Numbered from the stretch's first letter, positions 8,392 to 17,776 are shown. The stretch: DNA of 64,000 bases from Rhizobium leguminosarum (GCF_017876795.1 NZ_JAGIOR010000002.1:186001-250000), one strand, 5' to 3'. Numbers and translations are program-made. The notes: a model not told the origin generated them from the letters alone.

Positions 8392-8973
8392 GGTTCATCC
8401 TCGCTAAGCTTGGGGCTCGGCTTCGGCCACTCCGAAGCAACCCCCGATCTCAGCTTACGGCGAGGGTGAGCCGCCTTCACCCCGAGAACATACGGTCTCA
8501 GCGTGTCAGCCAATGCCCGGACCACCGTTATCCTTGTCCGTGACAACGGCGTCGGTATTTCCGAGGCAAATCGCCAATATATCTTTCAGCCGTTCTTTTC
8601 AACCCGCCGCGAACAGGGCGGCACCGGCATGGGTCTCGGCATCGTTCGCGCCATGCTGAGCTCTAATGGCGGTACGATCCACCTGCTGCCGACGACCAGC
8701 GCAGGAGCCGAGTTCGAAATCACCATACCCGCGTAATTCTCGCAGGGTTGGGAAGCGATTCCTTCGTGCCTGAAGATCGTCCCCACGGTGAGGTGGAGAC
8801 CTTTCTCAGTCCGCTGCCGATCGCATGCTCGCTCATTTCAAGACTTGGCGCGCCGGCTGAGGAAGCCGAGGGGCCCGAGGATATGTTAATTGCTGCGGTC
8901 GCCCAGGTGCTTGCCGATTACCGGAGCGCCTGCGGCACGCCGTCCTGAACCCAAACGCCATCAAACAAGCGGA

Positions 8974-9573
8974 TCAGTTTCCAGGCTTTATCGCTGTCAA
9001 CGCGGCCTGCGCGATGACATCTGCAATGCGTTCGGAGAGTGCCGGGTCGGAAACGGCGCGCGCCAGGGTAACGCCGCCAGTCAGCATGGCGAGGAGCAGG
9101 ATCGCCTGATCTTCCCGCCCCGTTTCGGATTGGCCTTCGACCTTGCTCTCCGGCAGGCCGGCGGCGACTTCTTCGACGAGGCGTTTGATCTCTGCCGTAT
9201 AGGCGCTTCGCGTTTCATCGTCCGCACGCATCACGTCGGGCGAAAGGCTCGGCAGAGCACAGCTCTCGCCCAGATCGCAGGTTCTTTTATAACCGAGATA
9301 GTAGCCGACGAATGTCGTCAGCCAGTCTTTCGGTTGATTGGTCTTCAATGCGGCGATTCCTTGCCGCAGCTCTTCGAGGCCTTCCAGCACGGCTGTGCGA
9401 AAGGCTTCGGCCTTCGATTTGAAATGTCCGTAGAAGGCGCCGTTTGTCACACCGGCGGCCTTCGTCAGCGCATCGATACCGGCACCGCCATAGCCGTCCT
9501 TGCGGAAGACCTGTCCCGCGGCTGCGAGAACGCGGGCGCGGGTTTCTGATTTGTGTTCGGCGCTATAACGCAT
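8974..9573 (-). CDS. TetR-family repressor
   Basis: The 199-residue protein has an N-terminal TetR helix-turn-helix (GIDALTKAAGVTNGAFYGHF) and a C-terminal ligand domain of the TetR_C type. ATG 9573 is preferred over 9597 because GAGG precedes it and because the upstream start would lie inside the palindromic operator at 9586-9601. It is divergent from the tautomerase gene at 9691, its probable target. The ligand is unknown. Confidence 0.9.
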   Translation of the reverse strand: MRYSAEHKSETRARVLAAAGQVFRKDGYGGAGIDALTKAAGVTNGAFYGHFKSKAEAFRTAVLEGLEELRQGIAALKTNQPKDWLTTFVGYYLGYKRTCDLGESCALPSLSPDVMRADDETRSAYTAEIKRLVEEVAAGLPESKVEGQSETGREDQAILLLAMLTGGVTLARAVSDPALSERIADVIAQAALTAIKPGN

Positions 9574-9585
9574 GAATGCCTCAAT

Positions 9586-9601
9586 AAGAGTGAACACTCT
9601 T
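9586..9601. promoter_or_regulatory. Palindromic operator for the TetR protein
   Basis: AAGAGTG-AA-CACTCTT is a perfect 7-2-7 inverted repeat just upstream of the TetR start. Two related half-sites, AGAGTGGTCGGT and AGAGTGATCGGT, follow at about 9617 and 9640 toward the divergent tautomerase gene. Confidence 0.6.
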
Positions 9602-9690
9602 TATCGCTTGCTAAGAGAGTGGTCGGTGTGTATCTATAAAGAGTGATCGGTATATCAGAAACGGTCACGATTCAAAGAGGGAGATATCCG

Positions 9691-10119
9691 ATGCCGATTA
9701 CACTCACCATTCCGGAAGGCCTGTTCTCGCCGGAGGCCCAGGCGCAAGCCTTTGCCGGATTGACGGACGCGTTGCTCGGTGTAGCCGGCCTGACCGGCAA
9801 CGCCTTCATGACCGCCAATGTCATCGGCACGATCAACGTGCTGCCGCGCGAGCATGTGCTTGCGGCGGGAAAGCCGATCGCTGCGGCGTTCGTCGAACTC
9901 AAATTGCCGGAGGTCGCACTGGCGAGTGCCGAAGCGAAACAGGCCTTCATCGAAAAAGCGGCCGATGTCGTCGAGCAGGCCGCTGAAGGCCGGCTCAAGC
10001 GCGACCATATTTGGTCGAACATCGTCTACGCGCCCGAGGGGGCGTGGGGAATAGCCGGCCGCAGCTACAGCAACGCCGATTTCGTCGGCGCCATCCAGGG
10101 TACGGCCGCCGCGTTGTAA
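9691..10119 (+). CDS. Tautomerase-superfamily protein
   Basis: The 142-residue protein begins MPITLTIPEG, so Met removal exposes the N-terminal proline that acts as the general base in 4-oxalocrotonate-tautomerase-like enzymes. The start at 9691 keeps this proline at position 2. An upstream in-frame start would bury it. GAGGGAGA lies before the ATG. It is divergent from and probably repressed by the TetR protein. The substrate is not predictable. Confidence 0.75.
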   Translation: MPITLTIPEGLFSPEAQAQAFAGLTDALLGVAGLTGNAFMTANVIGTINVLPREHVLAAGKPIAAAFVELKLPEVALASAEAKQAFIEKAADVVEQAAEGRLKRDHIWSNIVYAPEGAWGIAGRSYSNADFVGAIQGTAAAL

Positions 10120-10197
10120 GGCTCGCGGCGCATGCGCGGGAATTTCAGACCTGACACAGCAATGCGCCGCCATCCGGCGGCGCGACGGAGCGAGATC

Positions 10198-10593
10198 ATG
10201 CAGCTTGCCAACTATCTCTTCTTTTCCACCGGCTGCGAGGAGGCGCTGGCCTTTTATGCCGAATGCGGGCTTGGCCGGGTCACGCAATTGAAGCGCCACG
10301 GCGCGGACGGAATGCCCATTGCCAGCGAAACCATGCGGGGCAAGGTGATGCACGCTCGTTTCGAAGGGCCTGGTGTCTTGTTCTTCGCCTCGGACAATCA
10401 CGATGCGGAGCCGATGCGAGGCTCCGCCCACATGTTGATCTTGGATGATCGCGACAGGACCGACGGGCTTTTCGCCCGGCTCGCCGAAGGCGGCAAGATA
10501 ACGACACCGCTCGCAGTCCAGTCATGGGGGAGCTATTACGGCAAGCTCACCGATCGTTTTGGTGTCCAATGGATGCTCGATCGCTCGGCGTGA
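10198..10593 (+). CDS. VOC-family (glyoxalase/PhnB-like) protein
   Basis: This 131-residue protein has the paired beta-alpha-beta-beta-beta modules of the vicinal oxygen chelate fold: an N-terminal YLFFSTGCEEALAFYAECGL and a C-terminal GSYYGKLTDRFGVQWMLD as in PhnB/YjdN-like proteins. GGAGCGAG precedes the ATG. It follows the tautomerase by 78 bp on the same strand and may share its TetR control. The enzymatic reaction is unknown. Confidence 0.75.
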   Translation: MQLANYLFFSTGCEEALAFYAECGLGRVTQLKRHGADGMPIASETMRGKVMHARFEGPGVLFFASDNHDAEPMRGSAHMLILDDRDRTDGLFARLAEGGKITTPLAVQSWGSYYGKLTDRFGVQWMLDRSA

Positions 10594-10644
10594 GCATATG
10601 TCGCCCATGGGCATATGCTTCGCTCCCCTCTCAGTGTCTGGCCA

Positions 10645-11409
10645 CTATCGCGTCGTATAACCACCATCGATCACCAGCACTTCGCCGGTGACATAGCTTG
10701 CTGCCCGCGAGCAGAGGAACAAGGCAGCACCCGCCACCTCTTCCGGCTGCCCGACCCGTCCCATCGGGGTCATGCTGCGCCAGGTCGGGAACCAGTCGGG
10801 ATTGGCGATGCCGCCGCGCGACAGATCGGTCTCGATATAGCCCGGCGCGATGGCGTTGACCCGGATATTCTCGGCGGCAACCTCGCTGGCGAGGCTCTTC
10901 GTCATCATATGGACCGCTGCCTTGGAGGTATTGTAGGCGACCTGGTTCTGCGGAATGTTGGAGACGATGCCCGACATCGAGCCGATATTGAGGATGACGC
11001 CGCCGCCCTGGCGCCGCATGGGGGCGAGTGCGGCGCGGCAGGCGCGGAAGACGGCGTCGACGTTGACGGTCATGATCTCGCGCCAAATCGCGTCGGAGAA
11101 CTCGCCGCTGTCGCCATGAATGGCGATGCCGGCATTGTTGACGAGGATGTCGAGCTTGCCCGCCCGTAGGAGCGTCTCCGTGACGAGCGCGTCGGCGGCA
11201 TCGTCTTTCATCAGGTCGGCGGCGACGAAATCGCAATCGATGCCGGCCTTGGCGAGCCGCTCCTCCGCCGCTGCATTGCGCGTCCTTCCCGTGATGAGGA
11301 CTTTGGCGCCCGCCTCGCCGAGCGCCTCGGCGATCGCAAGCCCGATGCCGCGCGTGCCGCCGGTCACCAGCGCCACCTGTCCGTCTAAGCGAAACCTATC
11401 GAAGATCAT
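10645..11409 (-). CDS. Short-chain dehydrogenase/reductase, last gene of the ribitol-type operon
   Basis: The 254-residue SDR has the cofactor motif TGGTRGIG at about residue 16, NNAG at about 91, catalytic S/Y/K (Ser in IGSMSG, YNTSKAA) and a C-terminal GEVLVIDGGYTTR. These are classical SDR features, and the preference is likely NAD(P)H-dependent oxidation of a polyol or sugar. It lies 41 bp downstream of the ribitol dehydrogenase gene on the same strand. It may oxidise a second polyol or act on a product of the first enzyme, which is inference from context. Confidence 0.85.
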   Translation of the reverse strand: MIFDRFRLDGQVALVTGGTRGIGLAIAEALGEAGAKVLITGRTRNAAAEERLAKAGIDCDFVAADLMKDDAADALVTETLLRAGKLDILVNNAGIAIHGDSGEFSDAIWREIMTVNVDAVFRACRAALAPMRRQGGGVILNIGSMSGIVSNIPQNQVAYNTSKAAVHMMTKSLASEVAAENIRVNAIAPGYIETDLSRGGIANPDWFPTWRSMTPMGRVGQPEEVAGAALFLCSRAASYVTGEVLVIDGGYTTR

Positions 11410-11450
11410 CTCCGTTTCCTTCCGTGATTTTCAGAGCCGGTACAAACGCG

Positions 11451-12179
11451 TCAGATATCCGTGCTCTGCGGCAGGATGACGAGATCGCGGATCGTGATGT
11501 TGCGCGGACGCGTCAGCATGAAGAGCACCGCTTCGGCCACCTCCTTCGGCTCCATCAGGCCGCCGGCGGCAAGTGCTTCATCCAACTTCTCCTGCGGCCA
11601 GTCGCTGAGAAGAGCGGTGACCACTGGGCCTGGAGCGACTGCGCCGACGCGCAAACCATGTTTGGCCACCTGCCGCCTCAGCGTATGGACGAATGCCTGG
11701 ACGGCATGTTTCGAGGCCGTGTAGATCGGCTCCCAGACGACGGGGATCATGCCGGCGACGGAACTGGTCAGGATGATATCCCCAGTCTTGCGCTCGACCA
11801 TATGTGGCAGCACGGCATGCACCGAGCGGAAGGCGGCATTGACGTTCAGGTTGAGCATCCGGTCCCACGCATCGGGGTCGCCGCCCAATACCTCGCCGCC
11901 GATATAGGAGCCGGCATTGGCGTGGAAGATATCCAACTGGCCTGCCTTCTTCAGAATCTGCGGCATCATCCCTTCAACGCTTTTCGGATCGGTGAGATCG
12001 ATGACCAGCGGAATGGCGTTCGCGTCGAGTTTCGAGCAGATCTCCTTCAAGGCTTCCTCGTTGCGATCGACCAACACCACCCGGGCGCCGGCGGCAAGCA
12101 GGGCCTTGGTGCATTCGAGGCCGATACCCGATGCCGCTCCGGTGACGGCCGCGACTTTTCCAGACAGATCCTGTCCCAA
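11451..12179 (-). CDS. rbtD: Ribitol 2-dehydrogenase
   Basis: This 242-residue SDR closely resembles the Klebsiella RbtD sequence as I remember it. Shared stretches include [44 protein letters not shown] and [12 protein letters not shown]. It oxidises ribitol to D-ribulose with NAD+. The start is TTG at 12179 with AGAGGA five bases ahead; no ATG is available near the cofactor motif. It lies 26 bp after the permease gene in a polyol ABC operon, which fits ribitol uptake and oxidation. A ribulokinase is not encoded in this cluster. Confidence 0.85.
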   Translation of the reverse strand: MGQDLSGKVAAVTGAASGIGLECTKALLAAGARVVLVDRNEEALKEICSKLDANAIPLVIDLTDPKSVEGMMPQILKKAGQLDIFHANAGSYIGGEVLGGDPDAWDRMLNLNVNAAFRSVHAVLPHMVERKTGDIILTSSVAGMIPVVWEPIYTASKHAVQAFVHTLRRQVAKHGLRVGAVAPGPVVTALLSDWPQEKLDEALAAGGLMEPKEVAEAVLFMLTRPRNITIRDLVILPQSTDI

Positions 12180-12205
12180 TTTCTTCCTCTGCTTTCTTGA
12201 CTGGT

Positions 12206-13465
12206 TTAGGCCCGGCCGTGCGAAATCCGCGATCGGCGTGCCAGCGAGTCGACGATGACGGCGACGGCGAGAACGGCACCGGTGATCATGTATCGAAGCG
12301 ATGACGACAGATCGAGAAGCGTCAGCCCGCTGGCGATCGACTGAATGACGATGATCCCGAGAAGGGCTGAATAGGCGCTGCCGCGCCCGCCGAACAGGCT
12401 CGTGCCGCCGATGACCGCCGCAGCGATGGCGTTGAGATTGACGTCGCCGGTGCCGGCCTGCTGACTTGCTGTCGCCAGCCGGGCAGCGGAGAGCACGCCG
12501 CCGGTTGCCGCAAGCAAGGCGCATATGACGAAGGCGCTTGCATAGATGCGCGAGACGTTGATGCCAGAGCGGCGGGCGGCCTCCCTGTTGCCGCCGACGG
12601 CATGCATGGACCGTCCCCATTTGGTGCGCATCAGCGCATAGTTCATGACGGCGACGAGCCCGACGAACAGGCCGAACATCCATGGAATGCCGCGCGACTG
12701 GTTGAGATAGAATGCGACAGCTTCCAAAGCGGCGGTGATGATGACGGCGCGCAGGAGCAGCCCGCGGGCCGATTTCGCCGACAGGCCGGCCGCCCGCCGG
12801 CGCGCCGCCGTGCGGTAGCTGGAGAAGAAGAATGCAATGCCGGCAAGGGCTACCAGCAGATAGGCGATCGGGTCCGGCATGACCATGATCTGGCCGAAAC
12901 TCACGAGCCAGGAACCATAGGGGAGATTGATCGAGCCGGTCGCTCCGAGGATATAGAGCTGCAGGCCGAGAACCGCGAGCAGCCCGGATAGGGTGGAGAC
13001 GAAGCTCGGCATGCCGAAGCGGTTGAACAGGAAGGCGTAGAGAGCGCCGATCAAACCGCCGACGACCATGGCGGCGAGGACCGCCAGAACCACTGGCCAG
13101 CCCTGGTTGACCCAGAAGACGCCGACCAGCGCCGAGGCGAAGCCGCTGACCGAGCCGACGGAAAGATCGATCTCGCCCACCATCAGGATGCAGACGATAC
13201 CCAGCGAGATGACGCCGACGGTTGAGCAGTCGAACAGCATGTTGACGAGATTGGCACTGGAGAGGAACACCGGATTGAGCGCCTGGAACACCGTCCAGAT
13301 GATTGCCAGGCCGACAATGACCGGCAGCGAGCCGAGGTCGCCGGCGCGGATGCGATCCCAAAAGGCGCGGATCGAGCCGGCAAGACTATCGTCATGGCGC
13401 ACTCTTTCGTCACGCCGGTCGAGCAGTGCAGGTGCTGCCGGTTCATTCTGGATGGTCTTCATCAT
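12206..13465 (-). CDS. CUT2-type sugar/polyol ABC transporter permease
   Basis: The 419-residue protein carries the RbsC/XylH family pattern: [32 protein letters not shown] and [20 protein letters not shown]. About ten membrane helices are predicted. It is longer than RbsC (about 320) because of an insertion at roughly 210-260 containing the basic stretch [20 protein letters not shown], as in XylH-like permeases. Its ATG overlaps the stop of the ATPase gene by four bases. It should form the channel of a ribitol-type importer. Confidence 0.9.
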   Translation of the reverse strand: MMKTIQNEPAAPALLDRRDERVRHDDSLAGSIRAFWDRIRAGDLGSLPVIVGLAIIWTVFQALNPVFLSSANLVNMLFDCSTVGVISLGIVCILMVGEIDLSVGSVSGFASALVGVFWVNQGWPVVLAVLAAMVVGGLIGALYAFLFNRFGMPSFVSTLSGLLAVLGLQLYILGATGSINLPYGSWLVSFGQIMVMPDPIAYLLVALAGIAFFFSSYRTAARRRAAGLSAKSARGLLLRAVIITAALEAVAFYLNQSRGIPWMFGLFVGLVAVMNYALMRTKWGRSMHAVGGNREAARRSGINVSRIYASAFVICALLAATGGVLSAARLATASQQAGTGDVNLNAIAAAVIGGTSLFGGRGSAYSALLGIIVIQSIASGLTLLDLSSSLRYMITGAVLAVAVIVDSLARRSRISHGRA

Positions 13466-14283
13466 GGCCTGCCCTCCTCGTTGTGTTGGCTTTGCGCCTT
13501 ACGGCGCGTGGCGCGGCGGGAGACGGAATTGTTGGATGCACCGGTGATCGCGCTCACGAGTTCTTCGTTGGAGGCATCGGGCAGCAGGGTGCCGTTGTTG
13601 CGGCCGAGCCGAAGGACGACAATGCGATCGGCGACCGCACGCACATCCTCCATATTGTGGCTGATCATGATGACGGCGAGGCCGCGTTCCCGTACGCGCT
13701 CGATCAGATCCAGCACTTCGGCGGTCTGGGCAACGCCAAGCGCTGCCGTGGGTTCGTCGAGCATGATCAGTTTCGGCTCGAGCAGCAGCGATCGGGCGAT
13801 CGCCACGGTCTGACGCTGCCCGCCGGACAAGGAGGCGACGGGCTCGCGCACGCTTGGGATTCGGGCCGAAAGCTCGTTCAGAAGCTTCCAGGCACGGATC
13901 TCCATGGCGACCTCATCGAGCTGAAACGGACTGAGCTCCTTGCCGAGAAAGATATTGGCGACGACATCGAGATTCTCGCACAGTGCCAAATCCTGGAAGA
14001 CGGTTGCAATGCCGAGCCCGAGAGCAGCGCTTGGGCTCGACAGGTTCACCGGCTCACCCTCAAACAGGATCGTGCCCGAGCTTGGTTGGTGTACACCGGC
14101 CAGGATCTTGACCAGCGTCGATTTGCCGGCGCCGTTGTCGCCGACGAGTGCCACGACCTCGCCGGCATGGACATCGAGTTCGATATCGGTGAGCGCCGAC
14201 ACCGCCCCGAAGTTCTTCGATATTCCGCGCAGACTGAGGACCGGCTGGCGGGAAGGGGCAAGAGTATGAGAGGTTTCAGACAT
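13462..14283 (-). CDS. CUT2-type ABC transporter ATP-binding protein (single domain)
   Basis: The 273-residue ATPase has Walker A GDNGAGKST, Q loop ATVFQDLAL, signature SLSGGQRQ and Walker B LIMLDEPTAALG. It has one nucleotide-binding domain, as in FrcA-like proteins, instead of the duplicated 500-residue RbsA type, so it probably works as a homodimer. ATG 14283 is chosen because the family's first conserved strand begins about 15 residues later. It lies 68 bp after the binding-protein gene and overlaps the permease start. Confidence 0.9.
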   Translation of the reverse strand: MSETSHTLAPSRQPVLSLRGISKNFGAVSALTDIELDVHAGEVVALVGDNGAGKSTLVKILAGVHQPSSGTILFEGEPVNLSSPSAALGLGIATVFQDLALCENLDVVANIFLGKELSPFQLDEVAMEIRAWKLLNELSARIPSVREPVASLSGGQRQTVAIARSLLLEPKLIMLDEPTAALGVAQTAEVLDLIERVRERGLAVIMISHNMEDVRAVADRIVVLRLGRNNGTLLPDASNEELVSAITGASNNSVSRRATRRKAQSQHNEEGRP

Positions 14284-14312
14284 CGCCTGGCCTTTTGGAA
14301 AAGCGAAACGGC

Positions 14313-14340
14313 AAGCGCGACCGGCGGACCGGCCGCGCTT
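14313..14340 (-). terminator. Intercistronic hairpin after the ribitol-type binding-protein gene
   Basis: AAGCGCGACCGG and CCGGCCGCGCTT pair over 12 bp with one mismatch around a 4-base loop, 11 bp after the binding-protein stop. No U-tract follows. It probably acts as an mRNA stabiliser or partial terminator. Confidence 0.5.
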
Positions 14341-14351
14341 CCTTGGTTCGA

Positions 14352-15419
14352 TTATTTTGTGATGCCGAGCTTCTTGCAGCCGTCGGCGTAGCGGCCGGTG
14401 CACAGCTCCTCGGCGGTGTTGATCTTCTTGTCGATGATCTCGGCCTTGAGGTTTTCGGCAGTGACGACAGCGGGCACGAAAAGCTGCGCCGGCGTGTCGT
14501 AAAGCGTCATTTCGGCCTTCGGCGTTTCTCCGGCCAGGAGCTTGACGGCGACGTCGGCAGCGGCCGCGGCAACAATTTCGCTCGGCTTGGAGATGGTGTT
14601 GTACTGATCCCCCGATATGATCTGCTGCAGCGCAGCGATCGTCGCATCATTGCCGGTCACCGGCGGCACGGGATCGACACCGGCTGCCTTGAAGGCTGCA
14701 ATGGCGCCACCACCGGTGCCGTCATTGGCGGCGACCACGCCGACGATCTGTTTGCTGAAGCGGGTGATCTGACCGGCTGCCCATTGCTGGGCATTTGCCG
14801 GCTGCCAGTTCGGCGTGTCGAATTCGGCAAGCGTCTTGTATCCCCCACTTGCAAGACCATCGTGAATACCGTCCTTGATCAGCCCGGCGGCCGCATCGGT
14901 CGGTGAGCCGTTGATCTGCAGGATGCCGCCGCCATCGGTCGGCACTTTCTTAGTCTTCAGATGCTGGACGAGCGATTCCGCGATTGCCTTGCCGATCGCC
15001 TTGTTATCGAAGGAGACGTAGAAATCGGCCTTGCCCTTCGGGATAGGACGGTCATAGGCAATGACCTTGACACCCTGGCTCTGGGCGAGCTGGACGAGAG
15101 ACGCGGCGGCTGCCGAATCCACCGGATCGAGCACGATGACCTTGGCGCCCTGGGTAATGGCCGAATTGAACTGCTGCTGCTGTTTGGCGATATCGGCATC
15201 GGCATTCTGATAGAGAACCTTGCACGAGGCGCAAAGCTTCTTCATTTCCGCGACGAATCCCGGATGGTCGTGCTCTTCGTAACGAGTCGAGCCTTGGTCG
15301 GGCATCAGGAATGCGACCGTCGCATCCGAAACGGCGTTTTGCGCGAAGGCGGACGTACCGCCGAGCAGGGATAGGGCAAGTGCCGCGGCGCCTGCCACCT
15401 TGGTTGAGAATTTCATCAT
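14352..15419 (-). CDS. Periplasmic sugar/polyol-binding protein of the ribitol-type importer
   Basis: The 355-residue protein has a signal peptide (MKFSTKVAGAAALALSLLGG, cleavage after AFA) and a periplasmic-binding-protein type 1 fold with VLDPVDSAAAASLVQLAQ, VIAYDRPIP, VAANDGTGGG and TGNDAT, as in XylF/RbsB relatives. Start 15419 is picked because GGGAGG lies seven bases before it; ATGs at 15416 and 15425 are alternatives. It is the first gene of the five-gene operon running down to 10645. The substrate, probably ribitol or a related pentitol, is inferred from rbtD. Confidence 0.88.
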   Translation of the reverse strand: MMKFSTKVAGAAALALSLLGGTSAFAQNAVSDATVAFLMPDQGSTRYEEHDHPGFVAEMKKLCASCKVLYQNADADIAKQQQQFNSAITQGAKVIVLDPVDSAAAASLVQLAQSQGVKVIAYDRPIPKGKADFYVSFDNKAIGKAIAESLVQHLKTKKVPTDGGGILQINGSPTDAAAGLIKDGIHDGLASGGYKTLAEFDTPNWQPANAQQWAAGQITRFSKQIVGVVAANDGTGGGAIAAFKAAGVDPVPPVTGNDATIAALQQIISGDQYNTISKPSEIVAAAAADVAVKLLAGETPKAEMTLYDTPAQLFVPAVVTAENLKAEIIDKKINTAEELCTGRYADGCKKLGITK

Positions 15420-15670
15420 TTCCATATCCTCCCATTGGAAAAAATTGTGTAGCTTCGTCGTTGTAGTGTTCTGCTGTGGCCGTTCGGCCGAGCGAACCGC
15501 CACGCCTGTCCCGGCGGTTTGCAGTGTTCTGAGGACAAGCGTCTCCTCTCGCGAACCGCTCACTGCACGCTCGCGTTCAATCAATCTCAGTTTTTCTTCC
15601 TCCTCCTCGTCCTCCCTATCGCCGTCTTCGGCGAAACTTGATCCTATTCCCGTGTTCCTGTTCGCTCGGC

Positions 15671-15784
15671 TAGAACAGGATGATTTTGGGCCCGGTCGGC
15701 CTAAAATCTGAATCCTGTTCTACATTAAAGAGTTAGAGCATGATGTCATAAGAAAACCGCACACACTTTTCGGCATCATGCTCT
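15671..15784. repeat. RIME-like rhizobial intergenic palindromic element, copy 1
   Basis: Two adjoining palindromes are present. The first runs from TAGAACAGGAT (15671) to ATCCTGTTCTA (ends 15722). The second runs from AGAGCATGATG (15735) to CATCATGCTCT (ends 15784). This two-palindrome layout of about 110 bp matches the Rhizobium-specific intergenic mosaic element. It fills the gap between the AraC gene and the ribitol-type operon. Confidence 0.8.
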
Positions 15785-15787
15785 GGC

Positions 15788-16672
15788 TCAGGCCGCTTTC
15801 GCTACGTTGATATTGTCGCCCAGCAACCGCCTGAAACGGGAAGGCGTCATTCCTTTTTCCGCGAGAAATTGCCGGTTGAAGTTGGACAGATTGTTGAAGC
15901 CGACCTCGAAGCAGATATCGGTGATCGATGCATGGTCGTCGCTCATCAGGATCTGGCAGGCGAGGTTGATGCGCAGCCGTTTGACATATTGCACCAGCGA
16001 CATGCCGGTGTGGCGGCGGAACGCCCGCGAAAAGGCGCCGGTCGATTGCCCGGCAATCCGAGCGAGATCGGCTTCGTCGAAGGATTTGGTCAGATTTTCC
16101 CTAATGTAGGCGAGTGCCTTGTTGATGCCGGCCGACATGTAGCCCGATGGATCGGGCAGATAGTTCGGGCTGGCGAGAAGCTGGGAATCCTGCGCCCGGC
16201 TGAGCAGGCCGACGATCATCATGAAGAGCTCGATGCGACGCACACCGTGAGCCTGCTGCACCTCGTTCATGAGGGGAGCAACCTGCCGGCTGGTATCGAC
16301 GCCGAAGAGCACGCCGCGGCGGGAGGCTTCGAGAACCGGATCGAAGGGCCCTAGTTCGGCCAGCACCTTCATCGTGTCGCTGATGAAATTCTCGCTGAAC
16401 TGGATAAGCTGGCATCGAAGCGGAATGCTCGATCCTTTCGGGACATCGCTGATCCAGTTATGGGGAAGATTAAGCCCGGCAAGCACGAGGTTGCCCGGCT
16501 CGAACTCGCCGATGAAGTCGCCGACGAAATACCGTCCCGTCGTCGCCACGACGAGATGAAGTTCGTATTCCGGATGAAAGTGCCAACGAACCGTATGGTA
16601 GGGATAGCCATGCGCCTTCGTGGCGAAAGATTCGCCCGGCCGGATCTGAATGACTTCCAAGTCAGGTTCCAT
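15788..16672 (-). CDS. AraC-family transcriptional regulator
   Basis: The 294-residue protein has an N-terminal cupin sensor domain (HFHPEYELHLVV, LVLAGLNLPHNW) and a C-terminal pair of AraC helix-turn-helix motifs (residues about 190-285; GFNNLSNFNRQFLAEKGMTPSRFR). Start 16672 is preferred because GGAGG lies five bases before it. It sits just upstream of, and on the same strand as, the ribitol-type operon, which makes that operon the most likely target. Direct evidence is lacking. Confidence 0.88.
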   Translation of the reverse strand: MEPDLEVIQIRPGESFATKAHGYPYHTVRWHFHPEYELHLVVATTGRYFVGDFIGEFEPGNLVLAGLNLPHNWISDVPKGSSIPLRCQLIQFSENFISDTMKVLAELGPFDPVLEASRRGVLFGVDTSRQVAPLMNEVQQAHGVRRIELFMMIVGLLSRAQDSQLLASPNYLPDPSGYMSAGINKALAYIRENLTKSFDEADLARIAGQSTGAFSRAFRRHTGMSLVQYVKRLRINLACQILMSDDHASITDICFEVGFNNLSNFNRQFLAEKGMTPSRFRRLLGDNINVAKAA

Positions 16673-16872
16673 TGTTTCCTCCTCCGAGGACGGCTCCACA
16701 CCCGTCCGCCAAATTCCCTTTTTTGGCTTTATTGTTAAACGGAGTGTAGTGGGCTGGTGTCATGCCCGCCACCACGATTCCCGGTCCAAACCGATACTTT
16801 TTTGACAATTGACGCTGCGCAGCCGGGGGAAAGACGACGGCAATCCGCATTGCACCTCATCAAAGTCGTGCG

Positions 16873-17643
16873 TCAGGCGGCCAAGGCGGCAATGACGTTT
16901 CTGACAAGTGCAGAGGAGGACAGCCGGCTCGTGGCACAGCTCGGAGCGCCGATCGCACCGACCCGTACGGAAACGCCGCCGCGCGCATTGGCGATCGCAA
17001 ACATCGACTCGTCGGTCAGGTCATCGCCGATGGTAATCGGGCAGCGGTTCCTGAAAGGATCGGACTGGAAAAACCGTTCCAGCGCATCGCCCTTGCTCGA
17101 TCGTGCGGGACGCAACTCGAAGACCATCTTGCCGAGCTGCAATGCCCAGTTCGGCCCGGCCAGTTCCGCATAGTGGTGCATGCGGTCTTCGAGTACCTTT
17201 TCATATTCGGGCGCGAGCCGGTAATGGGCGGCAACAGCCGCGCCCTTGTCCTCGATCAAAACTCCCGGATAGTGCTCGGCTTCCGCAGTCAGCACGTGCT
17301 TCAGCGCCTGAAACTCAGGTGTCGCCTCGACCGTCTGCATTCCCGCGGCGCTCCTGATTTCCGCGCCATGAAGGCCTGCCGTCGGAAATGCAAAGGGTTT
17401 GAACAGCGCGTCTGCATAAGCAAGCGACCGCCCGGTGACCAGTGCCAAGGCGCCGCCGAGCTTGTTCGACAGGCGGTGAAGTTGCCCGGGAAGCGCTTCC
17501 GGGACTTCGATCGCGTCCGGCGTGGGCGCAAGATTGAGCAGCGTCCCGTCGATATCGAGAAACATCGCCCAATGATCCGGCTCTTCCAAGACCAGTGAAA
17601 GCATTTCCTGGGTGGCGCTATCGTCCTGCACGGGATTCTCCAC
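16873..17643 (-). CDS. otsB: Trehalose-6-phosphate phosphatase
   Basis: The 256-residue HAD-family enzyme has the DxD nucleophile motif FLDIDGTLL (D30, D32), motif II VTGRS, and the Mg-binding GDDLTDE near residue 206. The order and length match OtsB. It removes phosphate from trehalose 6-phosphate made by OtsA to give trehalose, an osmo- and desiccation protectant. No otsA is present here, so the synthase must be elsewhere. It is divergent from the ROK gene. Confidence 0.9.
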   Translation of the reverse strand: MENPVQDDSATQEMLSLVLEEPDHWAMFLDIDGTLLNLAPTPDAIEVPEALPGQLHRLSNKLGGALALVTGRSLAYADALFKPFAFPTAGLHGAEIRSAAGMQTVEATPEFQALKHVLTAEAEHYPGVLIEDKGAAVAAHYRLAPEYEKVLEDRMHHYAELAGPNWALQLGKMVFELRPARSSKGDALERFFQSDPFRNRCPITIGDDLTDESMFAIANARGGVSVRVGAIGAPSCATSRLSSSALVRNVIAALAA

Positions 17644-17776
17644 ACTCTGCAGTCATTGAAGCTAGGTCGCCGAGCGACGACGGCAAGGTGAGCTTTCAGG
17701 CACCGGAACATCAAGGGGTTGGTCCGCGTTGTATCTCGCCGCCCGTTCGAGCACTCGCGCCGCAGAAGGTATTTTG

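Larger units (their letters stand above)
6959..8505 (-). mobile_element. IS110-family (IS1111-like) insertion sequence, about 1.55 kb
   Basis: The ends were found by comparing the two halves of the broken kinase gene. The dinucleotide TC stands at both junctions (6957-6958 and 8506-8507). There are no terminal inverted repeats. A 7-bp subterminal pair, TATGTTC (6960-6966) and GAACATA (8486-8492), lies at unequal distances from the ends, as in the IS1111 subgroup. The transposase is intact. The non-coding segment downstream of it is 314 bp, against 114 bp upstream, also an IS1111-type layout. Confidence 0.85.
6186..8736 (+). pseudogene. Sensor histidine kinase split by an IS110/IS1111-type insertion
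   Basis: The left part (6186-6958) encodes two membrane helices (about 12-35 and 48-68), a HAMP region, the HisKA box with H135 in HVSHELKSP, and the N box NLAENALQHG. The right part (from 8508) resumes with DNGVGI (G1) and GTGMGLGIVRAM (G2) to a stop at 8736. Joining base 6958 to 8508 restores one 333-residue frame across an LELS|ANAR junction. The disruption is therefore a clean insertion with no other visible damage. The left fragment reads on for about nine foreign residues, keeping dimerisation and phospho-acceptor parts but losing the ATP lid, so it should be inactive. Confidence 0.9.

Noticed and set aside
8737..8973. Possible small ORF (8748-8948) between the kinase remnant and the TetR gene
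   Set aside because: The frame has no ribosome site and no recognisable similarity. The gap is better left as non-coding.
11451..13361. A 636-codon minus-strand frame joining the ribitol dehydrogenase to upstream sequence
   Set aside because: The upstream part is out of frame with the permease gene, which is clearly real. The dehydrogenase has its own TTG start and ribosome site at 12179.
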